In this document: piece by piece, positions 9,648 to 16,538 of the stretch
Position numbering within the stretch: the stretch's first letter is position 1
Layout: every line of letters starts with the position of its first letter
Source of the DNA: Planctomycetaceae bacterium
Lineage (GTDB): Bacteria; Planctomycetota; Planctomycetia; Pirellulales; Pirellulaceae
DNA: 36,758 bases
NCBI GenBank assembly: GCA_012729315.1
Contig: JAAYDI010000049.1
Location: 1 to 36,758 of the forward strand
Direction: 5' to 3'
The notes under the pieces: model-generated
The model's database searches: none
The model's input: the letters and a program-made list of their open reading frames with translations, nothing else
Told to the model about the DNA's origin: nothing
Translations under genes and position numbers: made by a program

Positions 9648-11255
9648 TTAGCGAACGTATTTCAGCCGAGGCCTGGGCTTGGTGCGTCGGCCTCCGGAGC
9701 CGAAGGTTACAGGTTCGAATCCTGTCGGGGATACTTCGAATTCCGCCCGGTGCAGATCGATGCAGGGCGGCTGCGGCGAGTGCAGATCGGTGCGTAACGT
9801 GCCACGCCGTTTGGCTTTCGGGCGACTCGCCTCTTCCTCTTCCGCTGCCTCCTCGTCGCTGGTTTCGGTGCAAATTGGTGCAGTCTGATACCCAGGCGAT
9901 GCGAGACGAATGGCACCATTTCTGGCACCTCTTGGCACCACTGTTGGCACCTTTCTTGGCGTAGTTTGTGGCCCGTCGGTCCCAGTTTGGGCCAGCGAAG
10001 CCGACGCTTCTTCAGGCCGCTGGATCGGCGGCGCCGGCAGCGAACTGATCGCCGCCGTCTGGTCGTGCACCCCGACGTGGGTGTAGACGCCCAGCGTGAG
10101 CCGCACATCGCTGTGCCGGGCCAGAGTCTGCGCCATCTTGGGGGAGATCCCGGCTCGCTCCAGGCTGGTGATAAAGAGGTGTCGATTTGAGTGGAAGTCG
10201 GCGTATAGTCCATCGGCGTTGCAGTACTCCAAATAGTCCGACTGCTCTCGCTGTTTCCGTTCCTCAGTCTCCATTTCGTCAATCTCTTCGATCCACAGCT
10301 GTTTCGCCCGAGCCAGGTCTCGCTGCATCATCTTGTGCGTTTTTCGCTCAGTACCCCCGGGCACTTTTCCAGAAACCGGAAACAAGGGCTCGTTACGGCG
10401 ATGGCCATCCTTCTTTGTGGCCAGCCATTCTCTCAGTAGTCGGGCCACCTCGGGATGCAGAATCTGCGTGTCCTGGCGTTTTCGTTTGCTGAAGCAAGCG
10501 TCAACGGTCGCCGTGGGCGGATCCTCGTCAAGCCGTAGCGACTTCAGTGTCAGGCTACCGATTTCGCCTTTGCGGAAACCCGTCCAGGCGGCGAGCACGT
10601 ACATCATGGCACGATCGGGTCCCGGAATGGACTCGATGACCGATCCGGTACGCGCTGCTTCGATGAGTCGAGAGAATTCTTCAGCCGTCAGCGCCCTTCG
10701 ATCATGGCGACGATCGACCCGCACATTCATTCGCGACAGATGCTCGAGCACGTTCTCGGGGGATCGACGGTCGCGCGCTAACCATCGCGTGAATTGCTTG
10801 ACCGACTTCAGATAGTGGTTGCAGGTTTGAGCGCTCCGGCCCTTGCGTTTGAGATCGCCCAAAAATGCCTGAACGTCGCTCGCGGAGATGTCCTTGATCG
10901 TCTTCCACTTGAATCGTTTGGCGATCTTCTCCACCTGGGACTTTGCCGTGTAAACCTGTTTCTCGGTGACGCTCTTGTCGATCAAGTACTTCTCAAACGC
11001 GTCGATGTGTTCGGCGAGAGGGCGTTTGAGGTGATCATCAAACGGGTCCAAGCGACCAGCGCGTTCCAGTTCGACTCGCCGTACGAGTTCGTTCAACATT
11101 GCCTGAGCGGCTGCTTTGTCACTGGCCAACGGAACGCGGACATCTCGTCCGAGCGCATCTCGATAGCGTCCCCACCACTTTCTCGACTTCTGCTTGACCT
11201 TCTGTCCCGTCTTCGGGTCGGTCACCACAATTGGCTTCTTGTACAGACTGGCCAC
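9648..11255 (-). CDS. int: Tyrosine recombinase (phage-type integrase) overlapping a tRNA 3' end
   Basis: Site-specific tyrosine recombinase of 535 residues that would insert and excise the element. I prefer the GTG at 11255: AGGAGG lies 9 bases upstream, whereas the TTG at 11264 directly abuts it. An N-terminal arm/SAM-like core-binding domain (about 80-165) precedes the catalytic domain. The catalytic residues are R228 (TGFRKGE), H355 and R358 (HSNRH), H381 (ARHSD) and the nucleophile Y391 (GVYTH). A tail of about 140 residues follows the tyrosine, longer than usual. Near its end SPTGFEPVTFGSGG is simply the complement of a tRNA T arm and anticodon arm, a familiar feature of integrases whose 3' end crosses the att site. 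The product ends beyond that core. Confidence 0.95.
   Translation of the reverse strand: MASLYKKPIVVTDPKTGQKVKQKSRKWWGRYRDALGRDVRVPLASDKAAAQAMLNELVRRVELERAGRLDPFDDHLKRPLAEHIDAFEKYLIDKSVTEKQVYTAKSQVEKIAKRFKWKTIKDISASDVQAFLGDLKRKGRSAQTCNHYLKSVKQFTRWLARDRRSPENVLEHLSRMNVRVDRRHDRRALTAEEFSRLIEAARTGSVIESIPGPDRAMMYVLAAWTGFRKGEIGSLTLKSLRLDEDPPTATVDACFSKRKRQDTQILHPEVARLLREWLATKKDGHRRNEPLFPVSGKVPGGTERKTHKMMQRDLARAKQLWIEEIDEMETEERKQREQSDYLEYCNADGLYADFHSNRHLFITSLERAGISPKMAQTLARHSDVRLTLGVYTHVGVHDQTAAISSLPAPPIQRPEEASASLAQTGTDGPQTTPRKVPTVVPRGARNGAIRLASPGYQTAPICTETSDEEAAEEEEASRPKAKRRGTLRTDLHSPQPPCIDLHRAEFEVSPTGFEPVTFGSGGRRTKPRPRLKYVR
9687..9733 (+). other. 3' half of tRNA-Arg(CCG): putative att core
   Basis: On the plus strand there is an anticodon arm (stem 9687-9691/9699-9703, 7-base loop with anticodon CCG), a 5-base variable loop, a perfect T arm (stem 9709-9713/9721-9725 with TTCGAAT loop), then seven acceptor bases and an A. 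No matching 5' acceptor strand and no D arm precede it, so the gene is only a half. It lies within the integrase reading frame. It is best read as the att core of an element that targets the 3' half of tRNA-Arg(CCG). No second copy was found in the window. Confidence 0.75.
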
Positions 11256-11321
11256 GTAATGCAACCTCCTTTCTGTTGCTGACTTTCAGGGTGTGACAGT
11301 TTCCCTCAACGGGCGACGAAC

Positions 11322-11573
11322 TCAAGCGCCTCGATGGGTGTTTTCTCGCGATTCCCTTTCCCACTGCTGCCGATCAATGACCGCCGTCACCGCTGTTGAC
11401 TCGCAGGCACCGTTTGCCCGGGCCGGGTCAAACCGGAAATGGAGCAGCGCCAAGACGGTTTGTTGCTGCGCATCGTCCAGTTCAAAGTCACGAAAGCCCA
11501 TCCGTCTGGCACGTCGAGTGATCAACTTCAGCTTCCAGTCGTCAAGGACGCCGTCGTAAGAATTGTCAAACAT
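11322..11573 (-). CDS. Short protein resembling sigma-factor region 2 (probably truncated)
   Basis: Protein of 83 residues. The ATG at 11573 is preferred over 11588 because GGAG lies about 8 bases before it. LITRRARRMGFRDFELDDAQ followed by a helix and FDPARANGACESTAVTAVIDRQ resembles the helical core of phage-borne sigma-like proteins in planctomycetes, but no region 4 (HTH) follows. The product ends abruptly with hydrophilic residues, so it is either a truncated copy or a short form. It sits upstream of the integrase on the same strand and may be co-transcribed. I am confident it is a gene and much less sure of the function. Confidence 0.5.
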   Translation of the reverse strand: MFDNSYDGVLDDWKLKLITRRARRMGFRDFELDDAQQQTVLALLHFRFDPARANGACESTAVTAVIDRQQWERESRENTHRGA

Positions 11574-11699
11574 CGCATCGCTCCGCATCGCGTTTCATCT
11601 CTTCGTGCCGATCTGCATCGTCGGCTTCAGTCGGATTGTGGTTTGGGAAGCAGGGGCTTGTCTGTAGACCAACACCTATTCGCGCAGGTGCTCCATGGA
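11574..11699. promoter_or_regulatory. Divergent promoter region of the element's left and right operons
   Basis: 126 bases separate the leftward sigma-like/integrase pair from the rightward recombination operon, so promoters for both should lie here. This is the place where a lysogeny switch would be expected, yet no repressor gene flanks it. I see no operator palindrome that I would defend. Confidence 0.4.
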
Positions 11700-11846
11700 A
11701 TGATCCATCGGGGACATGTATTGCACGGGTGCGGGGACATCGAGTGGCTATGTGAGTGTCGAATTTGTCCCTGCGAATTTGGACGCTTCGCGGCAAATAA
11801 CCGGTGTGAATGCGATCGTCGTGGCGAAGATCGCGAACTCCACTGA
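11700..11846 (+). CDS. Cysteine-rich 48-residue protein
   Basis: First small gene of the rightward operon. ATG at 11700 follows AGGTG at a spacing of about 9 bases, and the stop is 20 bases before the RecE-like gene. Seven cysteines lie at residues 11, 18, 20, 23, 25, 36 and 38 (C-x6-C-x-C-x2-C-x-C-x10-C-x-C), enough to bind one or two zinc ions. His-rich N-terminus and charged C-terminus. I do not recognise the family. It might be a zinc-knuckle regulator or an anti-host early protein, but that is a guess from position. Confidence 0.5.
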   Translation: MIHRGHVLHGCGDIEWLCECRICPCEFGRFAANNRCECDRRGEDRELH

Positions 11847-11866
11847 TGACGAAACGAGGTGGTCAA

Positions 11867-12673
11867 ATGTCCGTTGTCGATTCCGTGCCCCATGTAAACC
11901 AAGAACCAGCAGACCAATACCATGCGAAATCCAACGAGTACCTTTCGAGCCATCAACTGGCTGACTTCCGCAAATGCCCGTTGCTCTTCAGCCGAAAGCG
12001 ACTCGGGCTGATCGCAGACGAAGACCGGCCAGCCTTCCTTGTCGGCCGGGCGCTGCACACGCTGGTGCTCGAGGGCCGGGAGCAATTTGAGGCTGAGTAT
12101 GCCATCGGTGGCCCGATCAACCCGAAGACCGGTCAGCCGTTCGGCTCCGGAACCAAGGCCTTCGCCGAATGGGCCGCCGAGTGTGGAAAGCAGGTTTTGA
12201 CTGATGCCCAAGCCGAGCTTGTGGAGCGGATGGCCGAGGGCGTTCGCCAGCAGCAGATCGCCGTGGATCTTCTCTCCAGCGGCATGGCCGAAGGCGTCGT
12301 GCGTGCCGTGTACTGTGGCCTGCCTTGCCAGATCCGCATGGATTGGTTCGATCCGCACCGGGGCATCGTCGACCTGAAGACCTGCGACGACCTGACCTGG
12401 TTCGAAGCGGACGCGAAGCGATACGGATACGTGTATCAACTCGCCTTCTACCGGGCCGTGTTGCGGCAAGTGATCAGCCTGCCGATGCCCGTCTACCTGA
12501 TCGCCATCGAGAAGAAGGAGCCATTTCGCTGCGGCGTATGGCAGGTCCACGAGGATGTGCTGAACCAGGCCGAGCGAGAAAACGCAGCGGCGATCGAACG
12601 ATTGAAGCTCTGCATGGAAGCCGACACGTGGCCCACCGGATACGCCGAACTGCGCTTGTTCGACGTGCTGTGA
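11867..12673 (+). CDS. RecE-type PD-(D/E)XK exonuclease (DUF3799-like)
   Basis: Nuclease of 268 residues that should resect double-stranded DNA ends for phage recombination. ATG at 11867 has GAGGTGG just upstream. The N-terminus YHAKSNEYLSSHQLADFRKC is the family's opening motif. GRALHTLVLE carries the conserved His. The active-site acids lie in RMDWFDPHRGIVDLKT (D...DxK), and the YGYVYQLAFYR helix follows, as in RecE and Cas4-like folds. It is followed by a Sak4-like ATPase and an SSB-like protein, which together make a single-strand-annealing recombination set. Length is normal for stand-alone phage versions of the RecE C-terminal domain. Confidence 0.85.
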   Translation: MSVVDSVPHVNQEPADQYHAKSNEYLSSHQLADFRKCPLLFSRKRLGLIADEDRPAFLVGRALHTLVLEGREQFEAEYAIGGPINPKTGQPFGSGTKAFAEWAAECGKQVLTDAQAELVERMAEGVRQQQIAVDLLSSGMAEGVVRAVYCGLPCQIRMDWFDPHRGIVDLKTCDDLTWFEADAKRYGYVYQLAFYRAVLRQVISLPMPVYLIAIEKKEPFRCGVWQVHEDVLNQAERENAAAIERLKLCMEADTWPTGYAELRLFDVL

Positions 12674-12683
12674 TACCCAACGT

Positions 12684-12757
12684 CCGCACGCGGCGCGGGC
12701 ACCAAGCGGGTAGGCATGAAGCCAGAAGGATCGCTGCCCCGCCCGCGTCGTGTGCGG
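12684..12757 (+). other. Long structured RNA hairpin between the RecE-like and Sak4-like genes
   Basis: Arms 12684-12700 and 12741-12757 pair over 17 bases with only two G-U wobbles, enclosing a 40-base loop that has its own GGC/GCC mini-hairpin around CATGA. It fills most of a 129-base gap in an operon whose other genes nearly overlap. No U run follows, so a simple terminator is unlikely. An attenuator, RNA-processing site or small RNA is possible. Confidence 0.55.
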
Positions 12758-12802
12758 CTTTCAAATACACCCCGACACCATCAACTGGAAAGGACTGCAC
12801 AC

Positions 12803-13615
12803 ATGGGACTGTTATCCCAGATCCAAACCGGCAAGACCCGCATGCCACCGAGGCTGCTGGTCTACGGGACCGAGGGGATCGGCAAATCGACGCTGGCCGC
12901 CTCGGCCCCCAAACCTATCTTCGTCCAGACTGAAGACGGCCTCGGAGAAATCGACTGCCATAAATTCCCGTTGGCCAAGACGCACGAGGACGTCGAACAT
13001 GCCCTGGCGGAGCTGCACGAGCAGCAGCACCCCTATCAGTCGGTCATCATCGACTCGGTCGACTGGCTCGAGCGACTGATCTGGGACCGGCTCTGCCGAT
13101 CGTTCGGCGTCAGCTCGATCGAGAAGGTCGACGGCGGCTACGGCAAAGGTTACGTCCACGCCCTGACCCATTGGCGCAAGATCCTGGACCGCCTCGCGGC
13201 CCTGCGCGACGATCGGGGCATGATGGTCGTCCTCTTGGCCCACGCCAAAGTAGAGAAGTTCGAGGACCCGGAAGCACCGACCTACGATCGTTACTCGCCG
13301 CGATTGAATAAACACGCCTCGGCGCTCTTGGCCGAGTGGTGCGACGCGGTGCTCTTCGCCACGCGCAAGATCATCACCCGCACGGAAGACGGAAGCTTCA
13401 ACCGGTCGCGAACGCTGGCCAGCGGCCAAGGTCGCAACGGTGGTGAGCGGATCCTCCGCTGCATCGGCGGTCCTTCGTGTATCGCCAAGAACCGCTACAG
13501 CCTGCCGGCCGAACTGCCGCTTTCGTGGCCGGCGCTGATGGAAGCGATCAGCGGCACAATGACCTCTTCGACCAACACGCAACCTGCAACTGAAGGAGAA
13601 CAGTCCGATGGTTAG
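12803..13615 (+). CDS. Sak4-like RecA-fold ATPase (AAA_24-type phage nucleotide-binding protein)
   Basis: Recombination ATPase of 270 residues. ATG at 12803 has AAGGA 8 bases upstream. Walker A is GTEGIGKST near residue 20, the Walker B strand SVIIDS lies near 87-95, and a sensor-like MMVVLLAHAKVEKFED follows, as in the Sak4/RecA-core proteins of phages. Sak4 proteins anneal single strands and usually work with a neighbouring SSB, and the next gene is an SSB-like DUF669 protein. The downstream start codon overlaps this stop codon by 8 bases. Confidence 0.85.
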   Translation: MGLLSQIQTGKTRMPPRLLVYGTEGIGKSTLAASAPKPIFVQTEDGLGEIDCHKFPLAKTHEDVEHALAELHEQQHPYQSVIIDSVDWLERLIWDRLCRSFGVSSIEKVDGGYGKGYVHALTHWRKILDRLAALRDDRGMMVVLLAHAKVEKFEDPEAPTYDRYSPRLNKHASALLAEWCDAVLFATRKIITRTEDGSFNRSRTLASGQGRNGGERILRCIGGPSCIAKNRYSLPAELPLSWPALMEAISGTMTSSTNTQPATEGEQSDG

Positions 13616-14063
13616 TCTTCAAGGCTTCGATGCCAACCAAGTGGAACCGACCACCGCATTCGATCCGATCCCGGCCGGCAAGTACCTGGCCGCCATCACC
13701 GATTCGAAGATGAAGCCCACCAAGGCCGGCACAGGCCAGTACCTGGAGCTGACGCTGCAGATCCTCGAGGGCGAGTTCAAGGGACGACAGCTCTGGGTTC
13801 GTCTGAATCTCGACAACCCGAACGCCCAAACGGTGAAGATCGCGCGCGGCGAACTGTCCGCGATCTGCCGCGCCGTGGGCGTGATGTCGCCGGGCGATTC
13901 GACCGACCTGCACAACCTGCCCATGATCATCACGGTCCGCTGCAAGAAGCGGCCGGACACCGGGGAGATCAGCAACGAAGTGCGCGGCTACGCCAAACGT
14001 GAAGCCGCCAGTGGCAAGCCTCAGCAGGCGCAGACCGACACCCCGCCGTGGATGAGGAATTGA
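13608..14063 (+). CDS. DUF669-family phage single-strand-binding-like protein
   Basis: Protein of 151 residues with the DUF669 pattern: FDPIPAGKYLAAI near the start, TGQYLELTLQILEGEFKGRQLWVRLNL in the middle, then a RGELSAICRAVG helix and a beta-rich MIITVRCKKRPD stretch. ATG at 13608 has AAGGAG 9 bases upstream. The family is linked to phage recombination and behaves like an SSB partner of Sak-type annealing proteins. The C-terminus ends in TPPWMRN, not the acidic DDxPF tail of bacterial SSB, so host SSB-tail interactions are unlikely. Confidence 0.8.
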   Translation: MVSLQGFDANQVEPTTAFDPIPAGKYLAAITDSKMKPTKAGTGQYLELTLQILEGEFKGRQLWVRLNLDNPNAQTVKIARGELSAICRAVGVMSPGDSTDLHNLPMIITVRCKKRPDTGEISNEVRGYAKREAASGKPQQAQTDTPPWMRN

Positions 14064-14077
14064 TGCAGGCCATCGCG

Positions 14078-14135
14078 ACCGAGGCGCACATGGCGTACGG
14101 CGCTAGCCGTGGGACTCCCTGAGGTGCGCCTCGGT
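14078..14135 (+). other. 12-bp inverted repeat with inner hairpin, terminator- or attenuator-like
   Basis: ACCGAGGCGCAC (14078-14089) pairs perfectly with 14124-14135. The 34-base loop contains a second perfect hairpin, ACGGC-GCTA-GCCGT (14097-14110). CCTTTT follows the outer stem. A possible 19-codon leader (14063-14122) starts with an ATG overlapping the SSB-like stop codon (TGATG) and ends inside the loop. The layout fits a translation-sensitive attenuator, or simply a leaky terminator before the next gene at 14160. Confidence 0.5.
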
Positions 14136-14159
14136 CCTTTTCGCATGAGAGGAGCAGGG

Positions 14160-14525
14160 ATGGGCGGCAAGTCGCGACGCAAAGGAAAGCGTGGAGAACT
14201 GGAGGCCGCGGCGGAGATCAGGAGGCTCTTCCGCACGGAGGCGCGCCGCGGTCGCCAGTTTCAAGGCACCGACGAGTCGCCGGATGTGTTGGCGGACATC
14301 GAGGATGTCCACGTGGAGGTGAAGCGCACGGAGGCGCTTCGCCTCTACGAGGCCTTGGCCCAAGCGATCGAAGACGCCGGCACCAAGGTTCCCCTCGTTC
14401 TGCACCGAGCCAACCGGAAGCCGTGGGTGGCCATCGTGCGGCTGGACGACCTGCCTCGACTGGCGGTGCAGTTGTATCTGACGCTGGCCGCCAAGGGCGT
14501 GAATCACAAGGAGATATGGACGTGA
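14160..14525 (+). CDS. PD-(D/E)XK endonuclease, Holliday-junction-resolvase-like
   Basis: Nuclease of 121 residues. ATG at 14160 is chosen for AGGAG 5 bases upstream. KRGELEAAAEIRRLF supplies the first-helix Glu. GTDESPDVLADIEDVHVEVK carries the D...ExK catalytic core, followed by RTEALRLYEALAQA and a strand-rich half ending in an AIVRLDDL segment. This is the layout of small phage resolvase-like PDDEXK proteins that cut branched DNA during replication and packaging. The downstream ParB-like gene overlaps its stop codon. Confidence 0.75.
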   Translation: MGGKSRRKGKRGELEAAAEIRRLFRTEARRGRQFQGTDESPDVLADIEDVHVEVKRTEALRLYEALAQAIEDAGTKVPLVLHRANRKPWVAIVRLDDLPRLAVQLYLTLAAKGVNHKEIWT

Positions 14526-15349
14526 AGCTCAACTACGAACAAATCCGGATGGACGGCGGCACACAGCCCCGTTCGCAGCTTTTGATCGAGGTGATGGAGG
14601 ACTACGCCGAGCAGATGCGGGCCGGCGTCGAATTCCCTCCCATCACCGTGTTCTTCGACGGGAGGGAATACTGGCTCGCCGACGGCTTTCATCGTCTGGG
14701 CGCCGCGCTGCGCGTTCGCCCCGCCGTTCCGATTGAGGCGGAAGTGATCCAGGGCTCTCAGACCGAAGCACAATGGTACAGCTTCGGTGTGAACAAGACA
14801 CACGGTCTGCGCCGGACCAAGGAAGACCGGGTGCGAGCCATCAAGGCCGCGCTGCGTCATCCGGAGAGGATGAAGCGAAGCGACAACGACATTGCCAAAC
14901 ATGTCGGAGTCAGTGACAAGACCGTCGCCAAGTACCGAGCTGAGATTGAGTCGACTTCGGAAATTCCGAAGTCATCCAAGCAACATGGCAAGCCCGCAAA
15001 GGACTCGGCCCAGGCAAAGGCCGATCCCGAGCGACTGCCCTGGGAACGGTCCACCACCCAGACGGCTACACCGCGTCCCCGTACCGGTCGCGACGGCCGC
15101 ACGATCAATACGGCCAAGATCGGCAAGGGAAAACGCAAGGATCCACACACTCCTTCCCGCCGCATGGCGGCCCGCGTGCAGAAACCCACCCGAGCGCCGA
15201 ACCCCATGGAGAAGATGACGGCGCTTTCGATGCCCCACAACCCCGTGATGGGGGCGAGAACTCTGATCGAGGTGTTCGACAAGGACTATCTCCGCATTCT
15301 GGCGGACGAGATCTCCAGCCACCTGAAAGGACTCGAAGCATGTGCATGA
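14516..15349 (+). CDS. ParB/sulfiredoxin-fold protein with HTH segment
   Basis: Protein of 277 residues. An ATG at 14516 and a GTG at 14522 share one AAGGAG; the GTG has the better spacing (8 bases) and the GTGA overlap with the previous stop. The N-terminal half is a ParB-like domain: FPPITVFFDGREYWLADGFHRLGAA, where GFHR is the family GxHR motif. A helix-turn-helix follows (NDIAKHVGVSDKTVAKYRAE), then a basic linker. The linker contains TSEIPKS, encoded by a 20-bp palindrome that recurs in the primase gene. A DNA-binding regulator or a CTP-switch-like protein is possible; plasmid-type partitioning is not indicated, since no ParA is present. Confidence 0.75.
   Translation: MDVKLNYEQIRMDGGTQPRSQLLIEVMEDYAEQMRAGVEFPPITVFFDGREYWLADGFHRLGAALRVRPAVPIEAEVIQGSQTEAQWYSFGVNKTHGLRRTKEDRVRAIKAALRHPERMKRSDNDIAKHVGVSDKTVAKYRAEIESTSEIPKSSKQHGKPAKDSAQAKADPERLPWERSTTQTATPRPRTGRDGRTINTAKIGKGKRKDPHTPSRRMAARVQKPTRAPNPMEKMTALSMPHNPVMGARTLIEVFDKDYLRILADEISSHLKGLEACA
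14953..14973. repeat. Palindrome inside the ParB-like gene, copy 1
   Basis: Arms GACTTCGGAA and TTCCGAAGTC surround a single central A. Twenty of these bases recur exactly at 20123-20142 in the primase gene, in the same reading frame (TSEIPKS in both proteins). Confidence 0.85.
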
Positions 15350-15543
15350 TCGCATTGCGTCTCGAGGTTGTCATCCTCCCGCATCGCTGCACCCCAACCT
15401 GCTTTGGCCCGTCCCCGTTGGACGAGCTGGCCGAGCGACTGCGTGCCGAGATGCGATACGGCCGCGACTATCGATCGACCGCCTTTCCCGACGTCATCGT
15501 CGGCGTGGTGGCAGCCTTCTACCACTGTCGCGAGCGAAATTGA
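15340..15543 (+). CDS. Small hypothetical protein
   Basis: Protein of 67 residues, family not recognised. Its ATG lies inside the last codons of the ParB-like gene (10-base overlap), which is typical of coupled phage genes, and the next gene follows 26 bases later. The sequence is amphipathic with a Cys pair in the first third and a helical second half (PLDELAERLRAEMRYGRDY). Function unknown; it may be an early protein acting with its ParB-like neighbours. Confidence 0.5.
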   Translation: MCMIALRLEVVILPHRCTPTCFGPSPLDELAERLRAEMRYGRDYRSTAFPDVIVGVVAAFYHCRERN

Positions 15544-15569
15544 CACCCGTAGCCATAAGGAATAGCGAG

Positions 15570-16409
15570 ATGATGATGGAACACCTCTTCCAACGAAAAG
15601 ACCCGTACAGCGTGGTCATGAACGTGACACCGGCGATTGCCGACACGTGGATCTGCAACTGCAATACGCACAACCGCAAGTTGGTCGACGCCCACGTCGA
15701 TCGGTTGGCGCGGGAGATGAAGGCGGGCCGCTGGCGGTTGACACATCAAGGCATCGCCTTCAGCACCAATCGCGTACTGCTGGATGGCCAACACCGACTT
15801 TGGGCCGTCGTGCTTTCTGGCGTGACCGTTCCGCTTCGGGTGTTCTTCAACGAGCAAGCCGAAGGGCTCGGCGCGATCGACGCCGTCCAGGCCCGCAGCA
15901 ACGACCAGATCATCACGCTGGCCGGTGGGCACGGAGAGGTGGGGCGACGGGAATTGGCCACACTGCGGGCGATGATCACCGGCCTGGGCGCCTACATGCG
16001 GATGACAGCTGGTGAGGAGGCCGAGATCCTCGCGCAGCACCGTGCCGCCATGGACTTCGCCCTGGAGATCCTGCCCGCAGCCCGATTTCGCGGCGTCGCC
16101 ACGGCGGTCACCCGCGCCGTACTGGCCCGGGCATATTACTCGGCCGATCACGGCCAACTGAGGCACTTCGCGTCCGTGCTCCAGTCGGGCGTCGCCACCA
16201 GCCAGCGGGACCAGCCGATCGCACTACTACTGAAGTTCCTGATGGACGCCGCACAAGGACATCGGGGCCGCCCCGAAGCACGGGAGAAGTATGGCAAGTC
16301 GGAGCGGGCCTTGCAGGCCTTTCTGGCTGGCGAATCGCTCGGTCGCCTCTATGCCGCCACCGCCGAGTTGTTCCCGTTGCCCGCCGAAGTCAACACTTCC
16401 GCCGCGTGA
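15570..16409 (+). CDS. ParB-like DGQHR phage protein
   Basis: Protein of 279 residues. The first of three consecutive ATGs is at 15570, with AAGGA about 9 bases upstream. ITPAIA-type N-terminus, then NTHNRKLVDAHVDRLAREM, GRWRLTHQGIAF and LLDGQHRLWAVVLSG, a layout shared by phage proteins with a ParB-like fold whose GxHR motif appears as DGQHR. The C-terminal two thirds are helical. Function is unproven; relatives occur in phage replication regions. This is the second of three ParB-fold proteins in the element. Confidence 0.6.
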   Translation: MMMEHLFQRKDPYSVVMNVTPAIADTWICNCNTHNRKLVDAHVDRLAREMKAGRWRLTHQGIAFSTNRVLLDGQHRLWAVVLSGVTVPLRVFFNEQAEGLGAIDAVQARSNDQIITLAGGHGEVGRRELATLRAMITGLGAYMRMTAGEEAEILAQHRAAMDFALEILPAARFRGVATAVTRAVLARAYYSADHGQLRHFASVLQSGVATSQRDQPIALLLKFLMDAAQGHRGRPEAREKYGKSERALQAFLAGESLGRLYAATAELFPLPAEVNTSAA

Positions 16410-16428
16410 GCAACTGGCGTGGCGGGCC

Positions 16429-16500
16429 TCCGGCGGCACAGTGCGATCCAGACGGGCTCATGACCCAGGAGATTCTCGGGTGCAAGTCCCGACGTCGGAG
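16429..16500 (+). ncRNA. tRNA-like structure 1: D-arm-less, CAT anticodon, TGCAAGT T-loop
   Basis: Acceptor-like stem 16429-16435 pairs with 16493-16499 (seven pairs, one of them G-U). A central hairpin GGG-CTCATGA-CCC (16454-16466) puts CAT in the anticodon position with T33, and the three G-C pairs resemble initiator tRNA. The T arm has stem 16476-16480/16488-16492 and a 7-base loop TGCAAGT, joined directly to the acceptor strand as in tRNA. Only 16 bases lie where the D arm should be. T55 is replaced by G. A related structure lies at 31108-31176. It sits in the 129-base gap before the helicase gene. Confidence 0.5.
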
Positions 16501-16538
16501 CTCGATGGCGTGAGACATGATTGGCAACAGGCATCGCG

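Noticed and set aside
16429-16500. A conventional tRNA gene
   Set aside because: The D arm is absent, the anticodon stem has only three firm pairs and T55 is G, so it is reported as a tRNA-like structure and not as a functional tRNA.
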